NCBI RefSeq assembly: GCF_000473265.1
Contig: NZ_KI421511.1
Location: 3,695,560 to 3,759,559, forward strand
Direction of reading: 5' to 3'
From: Amycolatopsis thermoflava N1165
GTDB taxonomy: Bacteria > Actinomycetota > Actinomycetes > Mycobacteriales > Pseudonocardiaceae
DNA: 64,000 nt
The position numbers were made by a program, and so were the translations under genes. This document shows positions 9,201 through 17,928 of this stretch, piece after piece. The stretch's first letter is position 1; every line of letters begins with the position of its first letter. Under the pieces are notes generated by a model. The model saw only the letters and a list, made by a program, of their open reading frames with translations, did no database searches and was not told where the DNA came from.

Positions 9201-9792
9201 CGGCCGGTTCGATCTGCAACCGGACGGCACCCTGCACAGCGCCGGTGGCATGGGCATGCTGTGGTACTCCGGCAAGGCGTTCGGCGACTTCTCGGTGCGG
9301 CTGCAGTTCCGCGACGTGGCGCCCGCCGGCGACCGGGCCAACAGCGGCGTGTTCACCCGGTTCCCCGACGTGCGGACACCGCTGGAGCAACGCCCGCCGG
9401 GCAGCTGCGGCACGGTCGGCTCGGCGCGGACGTCGCAGGCGTGGGTCGCGATCTACTGTGGACAGGAGATCCAGATCAACGACAACACCGCCGGTGACGC
9501 GCAGAAGACCGGTTCCGTCTACAACTTCTCCCAGGTGGGACTGGACCGGGCGATGCCGACGCCGAAGGGCGTGTGGAACGACTACGAGGTGCGGGTGACC
9601 GGCCAGCACTACACGATCATCCGCAACGGCGTGGTGATCAACGAGTTCGACAACACGCCGGGCAAGCAGTCCTCGCGCGCCGGTGACCCGCCGACCGATC
9701 TGCGGCAGTTCTTCAGCGGGTTCATCGGGCTGCAGAACCACAGCGACCGCGACGTGATCGAGTTCCGCAACATCCGGGTGCGGCAGCTCTAG
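6238..9792 (+). CDS. Secreted ThuA + glucose/sorbosone dehydrogenase-like + PKD + DUF1080 protein
   Basis: An 1184-residue exported protein. Residues about 1-40 are a signal peptide (basic start, LCGLVLLTAVPVLPALAA). A ThuA-like amidotransferase-fold domain spans about 54-275 (IRVLVFHGPSD, GFVGVHDAARA, RSFYTGMGRT). A glucose/sorbosone dehydrogenase-type beta-propeller spans about 285-800 (EPHGLTIAPDGKVFYIG, GLIGMTLDPDFARNGWFYV, GPDGALYLLDYAGG). A PKD domain follows at about 820-888 (WRWDFGDGTTS). A DUF1080 / 3-keto-disaccharide hydrolase-type domain closes it at about 970-1184 (LFDGTSMNGW, NSGVFTRFPD, EIQINDN). Together these suggest oxidative or hydrolytic attack on a glycoside outside the cell. 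Whether the propeller carries PQQ is unproven. Confidence 0.9.
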   Translation: MRYRRVHEPNRSRRRFHRVLAQLCGLVLLTAVPVLPALAAPAPAPQQQQQAPDPIRVLVFHGPSDRQADPVNTAAAAVQELGRTGGFQADVAADPAVFTPANLARYRGIVFLSANSVTLSAAQEDALKAFVAAGNGFVGVHDAARAQSTSDWFTGLIGTRPATSPDSVQQAVVDVTDRQHPANAGLPLNWTRSDQWLNWSPNPVGQVHTIAQVEEWKYQPGQGGNGAFHPVSWCRDYSGGRSFYTGMGRTVESWTTDQLFRGHLLGAIRWTTGMVRGDCKATIASNYTVERLTKPNQSGQLDQIGEPHGLTIAPDGKVFYIGKAACPSGPIVDWNDPNVGLGCGTIHQWDPKTKQVKLLTTLPVMGNRGSGDELVKNEEGLIGMTLDPDFARNGWFYVYWMPHESIDREKRIGQRTVSRFTYDAARQTIDQATRKDLLQWPAQIHSCCHAGGGMAFDDAGNLYIGVGDNNSSGGSDGYSGNNWTAEYQGTSFQDARRTSGNTNDLNGKILRIHPEPDGTYTIPQGNLFTGAEEGGGKTRPEIYVMGVRNIARLAIDRQHDWLTAGWVGPDAGAPNPELGPAKYETATVITSAGNQGWPYCMGNRQPYRDRSNTDASVLTGWYDCDNLKNTSPRNTGLVDIPPARDNAIWYSPQGGGPVYPARADGSGIPSYVESEATYTEPYLKGGGQAVMSGPTYHRAEVNTASGVAWPAYWEDKWFIGDESNGNNRIAVTLDPARVPAQGAPAFAEDLRQIIKGGGGDTGLQSWMDAKFGPDGALYLLDYAGGFFSLDPNQKLLRITYHGGAATPAPESATVGTTTQAGPMTMAFNSAKAGGVAWRWDFGDGTTSTEANPQHTYLRGGTYYATLEVTYADGTKATANLPVTVSCPAPDARQKVWFLDSETAVPNRNIGLGCTINDLVDDERPWASHDAFTTYATDVVTKLRGFGLLSDKEANQLIRAASASQVGRSTAYEWLFDGTSMNGWTQAPDGRFDLQPDGTLHSAGGMGMLWYSGKAFGDFSVRLQFRDVAPAGDRANSGVFTRFPDVRTPLEQRPPGSCGTVGSARTSQAWVAIYCGQEIQINDNTAGDAQKTGSVYNFSQVGLDRAMPTPKGVWNDYEVRVTGQHYTIIRNGVVINEFDNTPGKQSSRAGDPPTDLRQFFSGFIGLQNHSDRDVIEFRNIRVRQL

Positions 9793-9805
9793 CAATCCCG
9801 ATCCC

Positions 9806-9835
9806 CCGGTGGCGCCGCCGCGGCGGCGCCACCGG
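9806..9835. terminator. Perfect GC-rich hairpin between two exported-protein genes
   Basis: A 30-base perfect palindrome (15-bp arms, CCGGTGGCGCCGCCG and its complement) lies 14 bases after the stop at 9792 and 22 bases before the next ATG. There is no T-run, so it may act as an mRNA processing or attenuation hairpin rather than a full intrinsic terminator. Confidence 0.5.
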
Positions 9836-9856
9836 CTCCACCCTGCGAGGAATCCC

Positions 9857-11452
9857 ATGAGAATTCTGCGTGGCGCGCTGGTGGCCGCGACGGCGGGACT
9901 GTGCCTGCTCACCGGCACGACCACCGCCGCGATCGCCGAGCCCGTGCCGATCACCGCGGCGGCGGAACAGGTGCTGACCTGGACCGCCGACGACAGCATG
10001 ACCGAGTACGCCTCGGCGCCTGCCACAGCGGTCGCGGGCACGGCGACCATCGTGTTCGAGAACAGCACCGAGACCGGCAACACCACCGGCATGACCCACA
10101 CGCTGACCTTCGACACCTCGACGCCGGGCTACAACCACGACGTCGACCTCAACATCACCGCCAGCCCGCTGGACGCCGAGCACGGGCTGCACCAGGCGCA
10201 GGTGACCCTCACGCCGGGCAAGTACCGCTACTACTGTGCGATGCCCGGGCACACGATGAGCGGCGAGCTGATCGTCACCGAGAGCGGCGAGCAGGACACC
10301 ACGCCGCCGGAGGTGACCGCGACCGTCGACGGCACCACCGACCCCGACGGCAACTACGTCGGCACCGCCACCCTCACCCTCACCGCGACCGACGACAGCT
10401 CCGGCGTCGGCAGCGTGGAGTACACGCTCGACGACGACACCTACCGCCCCTACAGCGGCCCGGTCACCATCACCGCGCCCGGCGCGCACACCGTGCACTA
10501 CCGCGCCACCGACAAGGCGGGCAACGCCAGCGACCCCAAGACGCTGGTGATCAACGTCGTGCAGCCGAACGAGGACGCCACCGCGCCGACGGTGAACGCC
10601 AGCGTCGCGGGCGAGCGCAACGACGCCGGGAACTACGCGGGCAGCGCCACCGTGACGCTCACCGCGACCGACAGCGAGTCCGGCGTCGCGAAGATCGAGT
10701 ACACAATGGACGGCGGGGCCTACGCGACGTACAGCCAGCCGGTCGTGCTGGGAACGGGCACGCACACGCTGACCTACCGCGCCACCGACAAGGCAGGCAA
10801 CACCAGCGAGCCGAAAACCCTGACGGTGCAGGTGGATCCGCTCGGTGACGTCGTCGCGCCGTTCGTGACCGCCGATCTGGACGGGGAGCTGAACACCGAG
10901 GGCTCCTACGCCGGCAAGGTCACGCTCGTCCTGGCGGCCACCGACACCGAGTCCGGGATCGCCTCGATCGAGTACGACCTGGACGGCGCCGGGTTCGTCC
11001 GCTACGGCCAGCCGGTGACCATCACCGCGGTCGGCACGCACATGCTGCACTACCGCGCGACCGACCGGGCCGGCAACACCAGCGCCGTGCAAATGCTGTC
11101 GTTCACCATCGCCGAAGCGGGCGACCTGACCCCGCCGGTGGTCACCGTGCAGCTGGCCGGGCCGCAGAACTGGTCGTGGGACTACGTCGGCCCGGTGACG
11201 GTCACGCTGGCCGCGACGGACGAGGCCTCCGGCGTCGCGCGCATCCAGTACTCGCTGGACGGCAACGTGTTCACCCGCTACCACAAGCCGTTCGTCGTCG
11301 ACCACGTCGGCACCCACACGATCCGCTACCGCGCGACCGACGAGGCGGGCAACACCAGCGAGACCGGCAGCGTCACGTTCACCGTCGTGTCGTCGAGCGG
11401 CCCCTCGAAGCAGGAGCGGCAGCCGAACCCGGCGTTCGAACGCATGGTGTGA
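9857..11452 (+). CDS. Secreted cupredoxin with four OmpL47-like repeats
   Basis: A 531-residue exported protein starting [18 protein letters not shown], with a Sec signal to about residue 30. Residues about 32-145 form a plastocyanin-like domain with a complete type-1 copper set: His in GMTHTLTF, then Cys, His and Met in [10 protein letters not shown]. Four repeats of about 92 residues follow, each with a D-x-x-SGV-x-x-IEY core and a YRATDKAGN or YRATDxAGN turn, matching the OmpL47-type beta-sandwich used as extracellular scaffold. GC-rich direct repeats in the DNA reflect these units. It sits between the ThuA/dehydrogenase gene and the laccase gene, so an electron-transfer role is plausible but inferred. 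Confidence 0.85.
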   Translation: MRILRGALVAATAGLCLLTGTTTAAIAEPVPITAAAEQVLTWTADDSMTEYASAPATAVAGTATIVFENSTETGNTTGMTHTLTFDTSTPGYNHDVDLNITASPLDAEHGLHQAQVTLTPGKYRYYCAMPGHTMSGELIVTESGEQDTTPPEVTATVDGTTDPDGNYVGTATLTLTATDDSSGVGSVEYTLDDDTYRPYSGPVTITAPGAHTVHYRATDKAGNASDPKTLVINVVQPNEDATAPTVNASVAGERNDAGNYAGSATVTLTATDSESGVAKIEYTMDGGAYATYSQPVVLGTGTHTLTYRATDKAGNTSEPKTLTVQVDPLGDVVAPFVTADLDGELNTEGSYAGKVTLVLAATDTESGIASIEYDLDGAGFVRYGQPVTITAVGTHMLHYRATDRAGNTSAVQMLSFTIAEAGDLTPPVVTVQLAGPQNWSWDYVGPVTVTLAATDEASGVARIQYSLDGNVFTRYHKPFVVDHVGTHTIRYRATDEAGNTSETGSVTFTVVSSSGPSKQERQPNPAFERMV

Positions 11453-11477
11453 CTCCTCTCCACGAAAGGACCTTTCC

Positions 11478-12398
11478 ATGGCCAAGATGACGCGGCGTGC
11501 CGTGCTCGGCACCGCGGCGGCCGGGCTGGCCGCGTCGGTGCCCGGCGTCGCGGCGGCCGCCCCGCTGCGGGCGGCGGGCACGACCCGGCGGATCACGATG
11601 TACGCCGAGAAGATCTCCGACGAGTTGTACGGCTACGGCCTCGCGCCCGGCGGGGCGACGGTGCCCGGGCCGGTGCTGGAGATGTGGGAGGGCGACACCC
11701 TCGAAATCGACCTGGTCAACACGACCGACCGGGTGTTGTCGCTGCACCCGCACGGCGTCGACTACGACGTGAACTCCGACGGCACCCTGATGAACGGCTC
11801 CGCGGTGATGCCCGGCCAGACGCGGCGCTACACCTGGCGCAGCCACGTGGGTTACCGGCGGGCGGACGGGTCGTGGGCCGAGGGCACGGCGGGCTACTGG
11901 CACTACCACGACCACGCGATGGGCACCGAGCACGGCACCGAGGGTGTGCTCAAGGGCCTGTACGGGGCGCTGGTGGTGCGGCGGCAGGGCGATCTGCTGC
12001 CGAAGCGGCAGTTCACCGTGGTGTTCAACGACATGACGATCAACAACCGGGCGCACCACGACGCGCCGACGTTCGAGGCGAACCTCGGCGAGCGGGTGGA
12101 GTGGATCGCGATCGGGCACGGCAGCAACTTCCACACCTTCCACCTGCACGGGCACCGCTGGCTGGACAACCGCACCGGGATGCGAACCAGCGAGTACGAC
12201 CCCAGCCCGCTGATCGACATCAAGGACCTCAACCCCGGGGTGTCGTTCGGGTTCCAGGTGATCGCCGGTGAAGGGGTCGGGCCCGGCATGTGGATGTACC
12301 ACTGCCACGTCCAGAACCACTCGGACATGGGGATGGCCGGGATGTTCCTGGTCCGCAACGCCGACGGCACCATGCCGGCCGGTGTCCACGAGCACTGA
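11478..12398 (+). CDS. Two-domain small laccase (multicopper oxidase)
   Basis: A 306-residue Tat-exported oxidase ([11 protein letters not shown] leader, cleavage near AAAAP). All copper-ligand blocks are present: [32 protein letters not shown], and the T1/T3 block [14 protein letters not shown]. Length and motif spacing match the two-domain SLAC type known from Streptomyces, which works as a trimer and reduces O2 to water while oxidising phenols or protein donors. A GGA-type Shine-Dalgarno (gaaagga) precedes the ATG. It is 25 bases after the cupredoxin gene, so probably co-transcribed. Confidence 0.95.
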   Translation: MAKMTRRAVLGTAAAGLAASVPGVAAAAPLRAAGTTRRITMYAEKISDELYGYGLAPGGATVPGPVLEMWEGDTLEIDLVNTTDRVLSLHPHGVDYDVNSDGTLMNGSAVMPGQTRRYTWRSHVGYRRADGSWAEGTAGYWHYHDHAMGTEHGTEGVLKGLYGALVVRRQGDLLPKRQFTVVFNDMTINNRAHHDAPTFEANLGERVEWIAIGHGSNFHTFHLHGHRWLDNRTGMRTSEYDPSPLIDIKDLNPGVSFGFQVIAGEGVGPGMWMYHCHVQNHSDMGMAGMFLVRNADGTMPAGVHEH

Positions 12399-12419
12399 TT
12401 TTCTGGGAAGGAGAGCGGC

Positions 12420-13322
12420 ATGTGTGGTGGTGTTCCGGTCGTCTTCGACCGGCGCAAGTTCCTGGCGGGTGTGGCGGCGACGGCGGCCGGGGTGGCGGCG
12501 GTGGCGGCGGCGCCGGTGGCGGCCGCGTCGCCGGGGCGGCGGATCCCGAACAGCCGGATCGGGTTGCAGATGTACTCGGTGCGGGACGCGTTCATGTCCC
12601 AGCCGGAGGCGGTGCTGCGGGCGCTGGCGCGCGCCGGGTACCGGAACCTGGAGTTCGCCGGTTTCCCCGGTGGCACGGACCCGGCGCACGCGCGGGAGGT
12701 CCGGCCGCTGCTGGACAAGTACGGCCTGCGGGCGGTGTCCAGCCACCACGGGTACGCGGAGTTCCTGGACGACGCGCGGCTCGGTGAGCTGATCGAGATG
12801 GCGCGGATCCTGGGGCAACGCTACATCGTGTGCCCCGGCGGGGTGCCGGACACGGCGGAGGGTTTCGCCGAGGCCGGGCCCGCGTTCAACCGGGCCGGGG
12901 AGCGGATCCGCCGGGCGGGGATGAAACTGGGGTACCACAACCACACCAGCGAGTTCACCGGGCACGGCCCCGACGGGCGGACCTTCTACCAGATCCTGCT
13001 GGACGGCTCCGATCCCGAGTTGCTGTACCTGGAGCTGGACATGGGGTGGTCGTCCGCGGCGGGGCTGAGCGCGCAGGAGAACGTCGAGCTGATCCGCGCC
13101 AACCGGGGGCGGATGCTGCTGGCGCACGTGAAGGACCTGGACTCCACCGGCAACCTGGCGGACCTGGGCACCGGGGTCGTGGACTACCGCACGATCCTCA
13201 GCGGAGCGACCCGGCTGGGCATGCGCGAGTTCATCATCGAGAACGACGACCAGAGCAACCCGCTGACCGATTCCAGGGCCGACCGGATGCACGACTACCT
13301 GGCCGCGCTGCGCCTCCGGTAG
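12420..13322 (+). CDS. Tat-exported sugar phosphate isomerase/epimerase-family TIM barrel
   Basis: A 300-residue xylose-isomerase-like TIM-barrel protein. The leader contains FDRRKFLAG, a twin-arginine motif followed by an Ala-rich hydrophobic stretch, so it is exported folded. Barrel motifs include GLQMYSVRD, NLEFAGFPG, KLGYHNHTSEF, LYLELDMGW and LLAHVKDLD. The His, Glu and Asp residues at strand ends fit a metal site. Relatives act as isomerases, epimerases or 3-keto-glycoside lyases. Paired with the DUF1080/ThuA protein upstream, a role on an oxidised extracellular sugar is likely. Strong ribosome site aaggag 9 bases before the ATG. Confidence 0.88.
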   Translation: MCGGVPVVFDRRKFLAGVAATAAGVAAVAAAPVAAASPGRRIPNSRIGLQMYSVRDAFMSQPEAVLRALARAGYRNLEFAGFPGGTDPAHAREVRPLLDKYGLRAVSSHHGYAEFLDDARLGELIEMARILGQRYIVCPGGVPDTAEGFAEAGPAFNRAGERIRRAGMKLGYHNHTSEFTGHGPDGRTFYQILLDGSDPELLYLELDMGWSSAAGLSAQENVELIRANRGRMLLAHVKDLDSTGNLADLGTGVVDYRTILSGATRLGMREFIIENDDQSNPLTDSRADRMHDYLAALRLR

Positions 13323-13487
13323 GGCCAGTTGCGGTTGCGGTGGCTGCGGCTGGGGGTGGCTGCAGTTGCGGTAGCTGCGGTGGCCGCAGCTGTGGCTGCG
13401 GCTGCGTGGCCGCGGTTGGGGTTCCGGCTCCGGTGGGGTTTGGCAGGCCCGCCGGAGCCGGGCCGCGCGGTGCGCGGGCCGGCGCGG
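13323..13487. repeat. Degenerate hexamer-like GGTTGC/GGTGGC repeat
   Basis: The gap between the convergent isomerase-like and HTH genes holds about 100 bases (13330-13430) built from imperfect units such as ggttgc, ggtggc and tgcggc. It is simple-sequence DNA with no coding signal. It separates two convergent genes and could form G-rich secondary structure. Confidence 0.5.
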
Positions 13488-13691
13488 TCAAATCATCTCC
13501 CGCCGCACCGCCCACACCACCGCCTCGATGGGCGTCGCCACGCCGAGGCGGTCGCAGACGGCCCTGATGCGGCGCCGCACGGTCCGGCCGGACAGGCCAA
13601 CCCGCCCGGCCACCTCCTCCGGCGACAGCCCCTCCGCCAGCAGCCCCAGCAGCACCAGGTCACCGCGGGGCAGGTCGGTCACCTCTGCCAC
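13488..13691 (-). CDS. Stand-alone LuxR/GerE-type HTH protein (second copy)
   Basis: A 67-residue protein beginning at GTG (VAEVTDLPRGDLVLLGLL) and ending EAVVWAVRREMI. The core is a LuxR-type HTH: LSPEEVAGRVGLSGRTVRRR, then IRAVCDRLGVATPI. It is clearly homologous to the 5977 protein; both lack any sensory domain. The reading frame stays open upstream, but the extra residues do not look coding and overlap the DUF3841-like gene. It faces the exported-protein group from the other side. Confidence 0.72.
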   Translation of the reverse strand: MAEVTDLPRGDLVLLGLLAEGLSPEEVAGRVGLSGRTVRRRIRAVCDRLGVATPIEAVVWAVRREMI

Positions 13692-13747
13692 CCCGCGATC
13701 GTCATCGCCCGGACCGTGCCGGGTCAATGACAGAACAGGACAAGACG

Positions 13748-14218
13748 TCACACCGCCGCGGCCGGATCGAGCCGGTCCCACCCGCCGGTCGGCAGCGGCC
13801 GCACGTCCCGCACCCACGAAGCCCGCACGTACGGCAGGCACACCTGAACCGGCTCGCGCGCCGCCGGCCCCAGCTCCCAGGCGCACTCCCGCCCCTCCAG
13901 CGACGCGGCGAGGAAGTCGTTCCACCGCCCGTAGTCCGACTCCACGACCAGCCCCGCCGGCGCGTCGAACTCGACCGTCGCGAACCCGCGGCTCAGCTCG
14001 TGCTCGGCGTCGAACAGCAGCATCGCGTCGATCAGCCGCAGCTCCCCGTGCCACGCCCACACCGGCGGCCGCCCACCCGTGCCGACCCCGGCTCGCTCCA
14101 TCGCCGCCACCATCGCCCGGTACGGCGCCACCAGCCCGGCCGGCACGCGGTCCCAGTCGCCGACGAGGTCGCCGGTCACCCGGGTCAGCGGCTGAAAGGT
14201 ACGCAACAACACGATCAC
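13748..14218 (-). CDS. DUF3841-like protein
   Basis: A 156-residue soluble protein starting at GTG (VIVLLRTFQPLTRVTGD). The pattern PPVWAWHGE, then VEFDAPAGLVVESDYGRWND, then PVQVCLPYVRASWVRDVRPL matches the order of conserved blocks of DUF3841 as I recall it. Function unknown. It begins 5 bases after the end of the decayed ligase frame upstream and reads in the same direction. Confidence 0.6.
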   Translation of the reverse strand: MIVLLRTFQPLTRVTGDLVGDWDRVPAGLVAPYRAMVAAMERAGVGTGGRPPVWAWHGELRLIDAMLLFDAEHELSRGFATVEFDAPAGLVVESDYGRWNDFLAASLEGRECAWELGPAAREPVQVCLPYVRASWVRDVRPLPTGGWDRLDPAAAV

Positions 14219-14223
14219 CGAGG

Positions 14224-15265
14224 CTAACGACGGCCGCCCCGCGCCACCTCCGGGTAATTCCCGGAACCGGTGAGCAGCTCGACCACCGCGCCGACGCCAC
14301 CCCGCTCGAAGGCCGCCCGCTGCCGGGACGCCCCGCCACCGGCCGCCACCAGCGACGGCAAGGCTTGCTCGGCGAACTCCTTCGCCCCGCCGTCCAGGTG
14401 CGGCCGCACCTCGTCCAGCAGCCGCGCGAGCACCACCGGTCCACGGGGTCGACGCAGGTCCCGTCCAGGCCGTCCCGCGCCGCGCGCCAGAGGTCGGCCC
14501 GCGCCACCTCCTGCGGCACCCGCGGCGCGTCCACCCTGTCCCCGATCCGGGCGAACGCCGCGGCGGCGAGGCCCTGCGCGAGCACCGCCGCCTCCCGTTC
14601 CGTCGCCGCCACGTCGCACACGCGGATCTCGACCGTCGGGTGGCGCGGCGACAGGCGCCTGTCCCAGTACAGTTCCCGGGGTCCATGATCGCCCCCGACC
14701 GCGCCATCTCCTCGTACCGCCCGGCCGATTCGGCATACGGCGGCGGGTCACCGCTGGGCCGGCGGGACATCGCCAGGTACCGCCAGCTCGCGTACCCGGT
14801 GTCGGCCCCCTCGGCGAACGGCGAGTTGGCACTGACCGCCGGCAGCCACGGCCGCACGTGGTTGATCACCTCCACGCCGGTGTCCGAGTCCGGGACGCCG
14901 AGGTGGATGTGGCACCCGCACACGTGGGCGGTGCTCATCAACCCGCGGAAGTGGTCCGCGATCCGCTCGTCCACCACGTCCGGGAACGCGGCGGTCAAGC
15001 ACGCGGCGGCGTCCTCGCCGTCGCGCAGGCCGACGATCCGGCGGTAGTGGGCGTGCTCCGCCTCCGCCCAGATCAGCGGTTCGACCTCGGCCGCGAAGTC
15101 CAGTTTGGTGCTGCCGTGCTCGGGGCGGTGCACCTGGGCACACGCCAGGAAGGGCAGGTCGCTGCGGGAACCGGCGACGATCAGCAGCTCGTCGCCGCCC
15201 GGCCGGTACCGGAGCTGCCCGTCATCGCGGGTGAAGCGGCCGCCGCGCCCGAGGGGCAGCGACCG
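14224..15265 (-). pseudogene. Decayed YbdK-type carboxylate-amine ligase (glutamate-cysteine ligase 2 family)
   Basis: Family motifs are split over three frames. One frame has CGCHIHLGV, RPWLPAVSANSPF and DTGYASWR up to IMDPG near 14678. There a missing G in a G-run shifts the frame; restoring it reads ELYWDRRLSPRHPTVEIRVCD, the family's catalytic-core signature. A second shift near 14440 moves to the frame ARLLDEVRPHLDGGAKEF. Internal residues are also lost in the helix after RPWLP. The usual N-terminal G-x-E-E-E-F region is absent; instead about 330 bases (14931-15265) stay open with sequence I do not recognise. It is probably non-functional. Confidence 0.75.
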
Positions 15266-15269
15266 GGCG

Positions 15270-16577
15270 TCAGCCGACGACCTCGGTCCGGACCACCGGC
15301 GCCTCCTCGCCCGCCGTCCCGCGGATCTTGCGCGACCGCAGGATGACCGTGGTGCAGACCGTGGAGATGATGCTCATCGACAGCATGTACCAGCCCAGCG
15401 AGGCCGTGCCCCACGCCGCGACCAGGCTCGCGGCGACCATCGGGGCGATGGCGCTGCCCGCGATCATCCCGATCGTGTACCCGATGGACAGCCCCGAATA
15501 GCGCACCTTCGCCGGGAACACCTCGGCGTAGAACACCCCGGCGACGCCCTGCCCGGCGGCGTGCGGCACGCAGAACAGCACGTACCCGGCGAAGACGATC
15601 CACGGGTCGCCGCTGTCCAGCAGCCAGATCCATGGGAAGGCGAGCACCGCCTTGCCGATCATGCCGAACATCATCACCTTCGGCCGCCCGACCCGGTCCG
15701 AGATCATGCCGGACGCCAGCACGAACAGGCAGTCCAGCACCATCGACACCATCACGATGAGCAGGATCGTGCCCCGGCTCAGGCCGAGTTCCTTGGTGGC
15801 GTAGGACAACCCGAACACCGACATCATGTAGAACGCGACGCCGCCGCTGAGAGTCGTGCCCGCCACGAGCAGCGCCCGCGCCGGGTACCGCCGCAGGATG
15901 GTCAGCGCCGGCGCCCGCTCGACGCGGCCGGAGCGCTTGATCTCGGCGAACGTCGGGCTCTCGTCGATCGTGCGGCGCAGCACGTATCCCACGACCACGA
16001 GGATCGCGCTGAGCAGGAACGGGATCCGCCAGCCCCAGGACAGGAAGTCCTCCTGCGGCAGCGCGTTGAGCGGCAGGAACACCAGCGTGGCGACGACCAG
16101 GCCGAGCGGGCCGCCGATCTGCACGAAGCTGCCGTAGAAGCCGCGCTTCTCGGGCCGGCTGTGCTCCATCGTCAGCAGCACCGCGCCACCCAGCTCGCCG
16201 CCCATCGCGAAGCCCTGCACGATCCGCAACACGATCAGCAGGACCGGGGCCAGCACCCCGAGCGTCGAATAGCCGGGCAACAGTCCGATGAGGAGGGTCG
16301 CACCGCCCATCAGGATCAGCGTCAGCACCAGCATCGGGCGGCGACCGACCTTGTCGCCGAGGTGGCCGATGATCACCCCGCCGACGGGCCGGATCAGGAA
16401 CGCCACGGCGAAGGTCGACAGCGACACGAGCGTGCCGGCCAGGCCGGACAGGTTGGGGAAGAACACCTTGTTGAACACCAGGGCGGCGGCGGTGGCGTAG
16501 ATGAAGAAGTCGTAGTACTCGATCGTCGTGCCGATCACGCTGGCCGCGGCCGCGCGCTTGGGCTGCAGTGCAGTCAT
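15270..16577 (-). CDS. MFS metabolite:H+ symporter (MHS family), copy 2
   Basis: A 435-residue 12-helix transporter. IGTTIEYYDFFIYATAAALV at the N-terminus and the loop GHLGDKVGRRPMLV are hallmarks of the metabolite:H+ symporter family (shikimate, benzoate, citrate or proline-betaine type). It is a close tandem paralogue of the next gene upstream (start 17889) along its whole length. It lies at the distal end of the leftward catabolic operon, so it likely imports an acidic substrate or related compound. Confidence 0.92.
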   Translation of the reverse strand: MTALQPKRAAAASVIGTTIEYYDFFIYATAAALVFNKVFFPNLSGLAGTLVSLSTFAVAFLIRPVGGVIIGHLGDKVGRRPMLVLTLILMGGATLLIGLLPGYSTLGVLAPVLLIVLRIVQGFAMGGELGGAVLLTMEHSRPEKRGFYGSFVQIGGPLGLVVATLVFLPLNALPQEDFLSWGWRIPFLLSAILVVVGYVLRRTIDESPTFAEIKRSGRVERAPALTILRRYPARALLVAGTTLSGGVAFYMMSVFGLSYATKELGLSRGTILLIVMVSMVLDCLFVLASGMISDRVGRPKVMMFGMIGKAVLAFPWIWLLDSGDPWIVFAGYVLFCVPHAAGQGVAGVFYAEVFPAKVRYSGLSIGYTIGMIAGSAIAPMVAASLVAAWGTASLGWYMLSMSIISTVCTTVILRSRKIRGTAGEEAPVVRTEVVG

Positions 16578-16590
16578 CAGGCTCTCCTCG

Positions 16591-17889
16591 TCAGGGGGTC
16601 AGCGGGCTCGTCACGGGCGCCTGTTCGCGGCCGGTCACCGTGTGGGAGCGCACGATCACCACGGTGGACACCAGCGAGATCGCGGCCATCGCGAGCATGT
16701 ACCAGCCCAGCGCGGCGGACCCGAACGCGCTCACCAGGCTTTCGGCCACCACCGGGGCGATCGCGCTTCCCGCGATCATGCCGATCGTGTAGCCGATGGA
16801 CAGTCCGGAATACCGCACCGCGGGCGGGAACGCCTCCGCGTAGAACACGCCCGCCACGCCCTGCACCGCGCCGTGCGGCACGCACAGCAGCACGTACCCG
16901 GCGAAGATCACCCACGGGTTCCCGGTGTCCAGCATCCAGATCCAGGGGAACGACAGCACCGCGAGACCGATCATCCCCGCGATCATCACCTTCGGGCGGC
17001 CCAGCCGATCCGACAGCGTGCCCGCGGCGAACACGAACAGGCAGTCCAGCACCATCGACGCCATCACGACGAGCAGGATCGTTCCGCGCGGCAGGCCGAG
17101 GTCCTTGGTGGCGTAGGACAGGCCGAACACGGCCATCATGTAGAACGCGATGCCGCCGATCAGGGTGGTGCCCGCGATCAGCAGTGTCCGGAGTGGATAC
17201 TGCCGGACGATGGTCAGCGCGGGCGCCCGGTCCACCCGGCCGGCACGCTTGATCTCGGTGAACGTGGGGCTCTCGTCGATCCGCCGCCGCAGGAAGTAGC
17301 CGACGGCGATGAGGGCCACGCTGAGCAGGAACGGGATCCGCCAGCCCCAGTTCAGGAAGTCCTGCTGCGGCATGGCGCCCAGCGGCAGGTAGACCAGTGT
17401 CGCCAGCACGAGCGCGAGCGGGCCGCCGATCTGCACGAAACTGCCGTAGAACCCGCGTTTGCCCGGCTGGCTGTGCTCCATCGTCAGCAGCACCGCGCCG
17501 CCGAGTTCGCCGCCCATCGCGAACCCCTGCAGCACCCGCAGGAGGATCAGCAGGACCGGCGCGGCGACGCCGATGGTCGAGTACCCGGGCAATAGTCCGA
17601 TGAGGAGGGTCGCGCCGCCCATCATGGTCAGCGTGAGCACCAGCATCGGCCGTCGCCCGACCTTGTCGCCGAGATGCCCGATGATCACGCCGCCGAGCGG
17701 GCGGACCAGGAAGGCCACCGCGAAGGTCGACAGCGACACCAGTGTCCCGGCCAGGCCGGTCAGCGTCGGGAAGAACACCTTGTTGAACACCAGCGCGGCG
17801 GCGGTGGCGTAGATGAAGAAGTCGTAGTACTCGATGGTGGTGCCGATGACGCTCGCCGCGGCGGCGCGTCGGGGCTGCAGAGTGGACAT
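16591..17889 (-). CDS. MFS metabolite:H+ symporter (MHS family), copy 1
   Basis: A 432-residue transporter with the same opening motif as its neighbour and the same GHLGDKVGRRPMLV loop. Only 13 bases separate the two genes, with a ribosome site (gagagc region) before each ATG. Divergence is concentrated in the termini and a few loops, such as the last 15 residues (REQAPVTSPLTP against EEAPVVRTEVVG). Duplication within an operon often serves two related substrates or a dosage need. Confidence 0.92.
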   Translation of the reverse strand: MSTLQPRRAAAASVIGTTIEYYDFFIYATAAALVFNKVFFPTLTGLAGTLVSLSTFAVAFLVRPLGGVIIGHLGDKVGRRPMLVLTLTMMGGATLLIGLLPGYSTIGVAAPVLLILLRVLQGFAMGGELGGAVLLTMEHSQPGKRGFYGSFVQIGGPLALVLATLVYLPLGAMPQQDFLNWGWRIPFLLSVALIAVGYFLRRRIDESPTFTEIKRAGRVDRAPALTIVRQYPLRTLLIAGTTLIGGIAFYMMAVFGLSYATKDLGLPRGTILLVVMASMVLDCLFVFAAGTLSDRLGRPKVMIAGMIGLAVLSFPWIWMLDTGNPWVIFAGYVLLCVPHGAVQGVAGVFYAEAFPPAVRYSGLSIGYTIGMIAGSAIAPVVAESLVSAFGSAALGWYMLAMAAISLVSTVVIVRSHTVTGREQAPVTSPLTP

Positions 17890-17928
17890 GATCGCGCTCT
17901 CTTCGTTGAGAGGGACATGGGGGATTTT

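Noticed and set aside
5857-10116. A 1419-codon minus-strand open frame opposite the ThuA/dehydrogenase gene
   Set aside because: Shadow of the 6238-9792 gene, which has a signal peptide and four recognised domains.
9857-11452. DNA-level repeats taken as mobile or CRISPR repeats
   Set aside because: They encode the four OmpL47-like protein repeats in one frame.
13330-13430. Possible CRISPR or direct-repeat array
   Set aside because: Units are short, imperfect and contiguous, without regular spacers; simple-sequence DNA.
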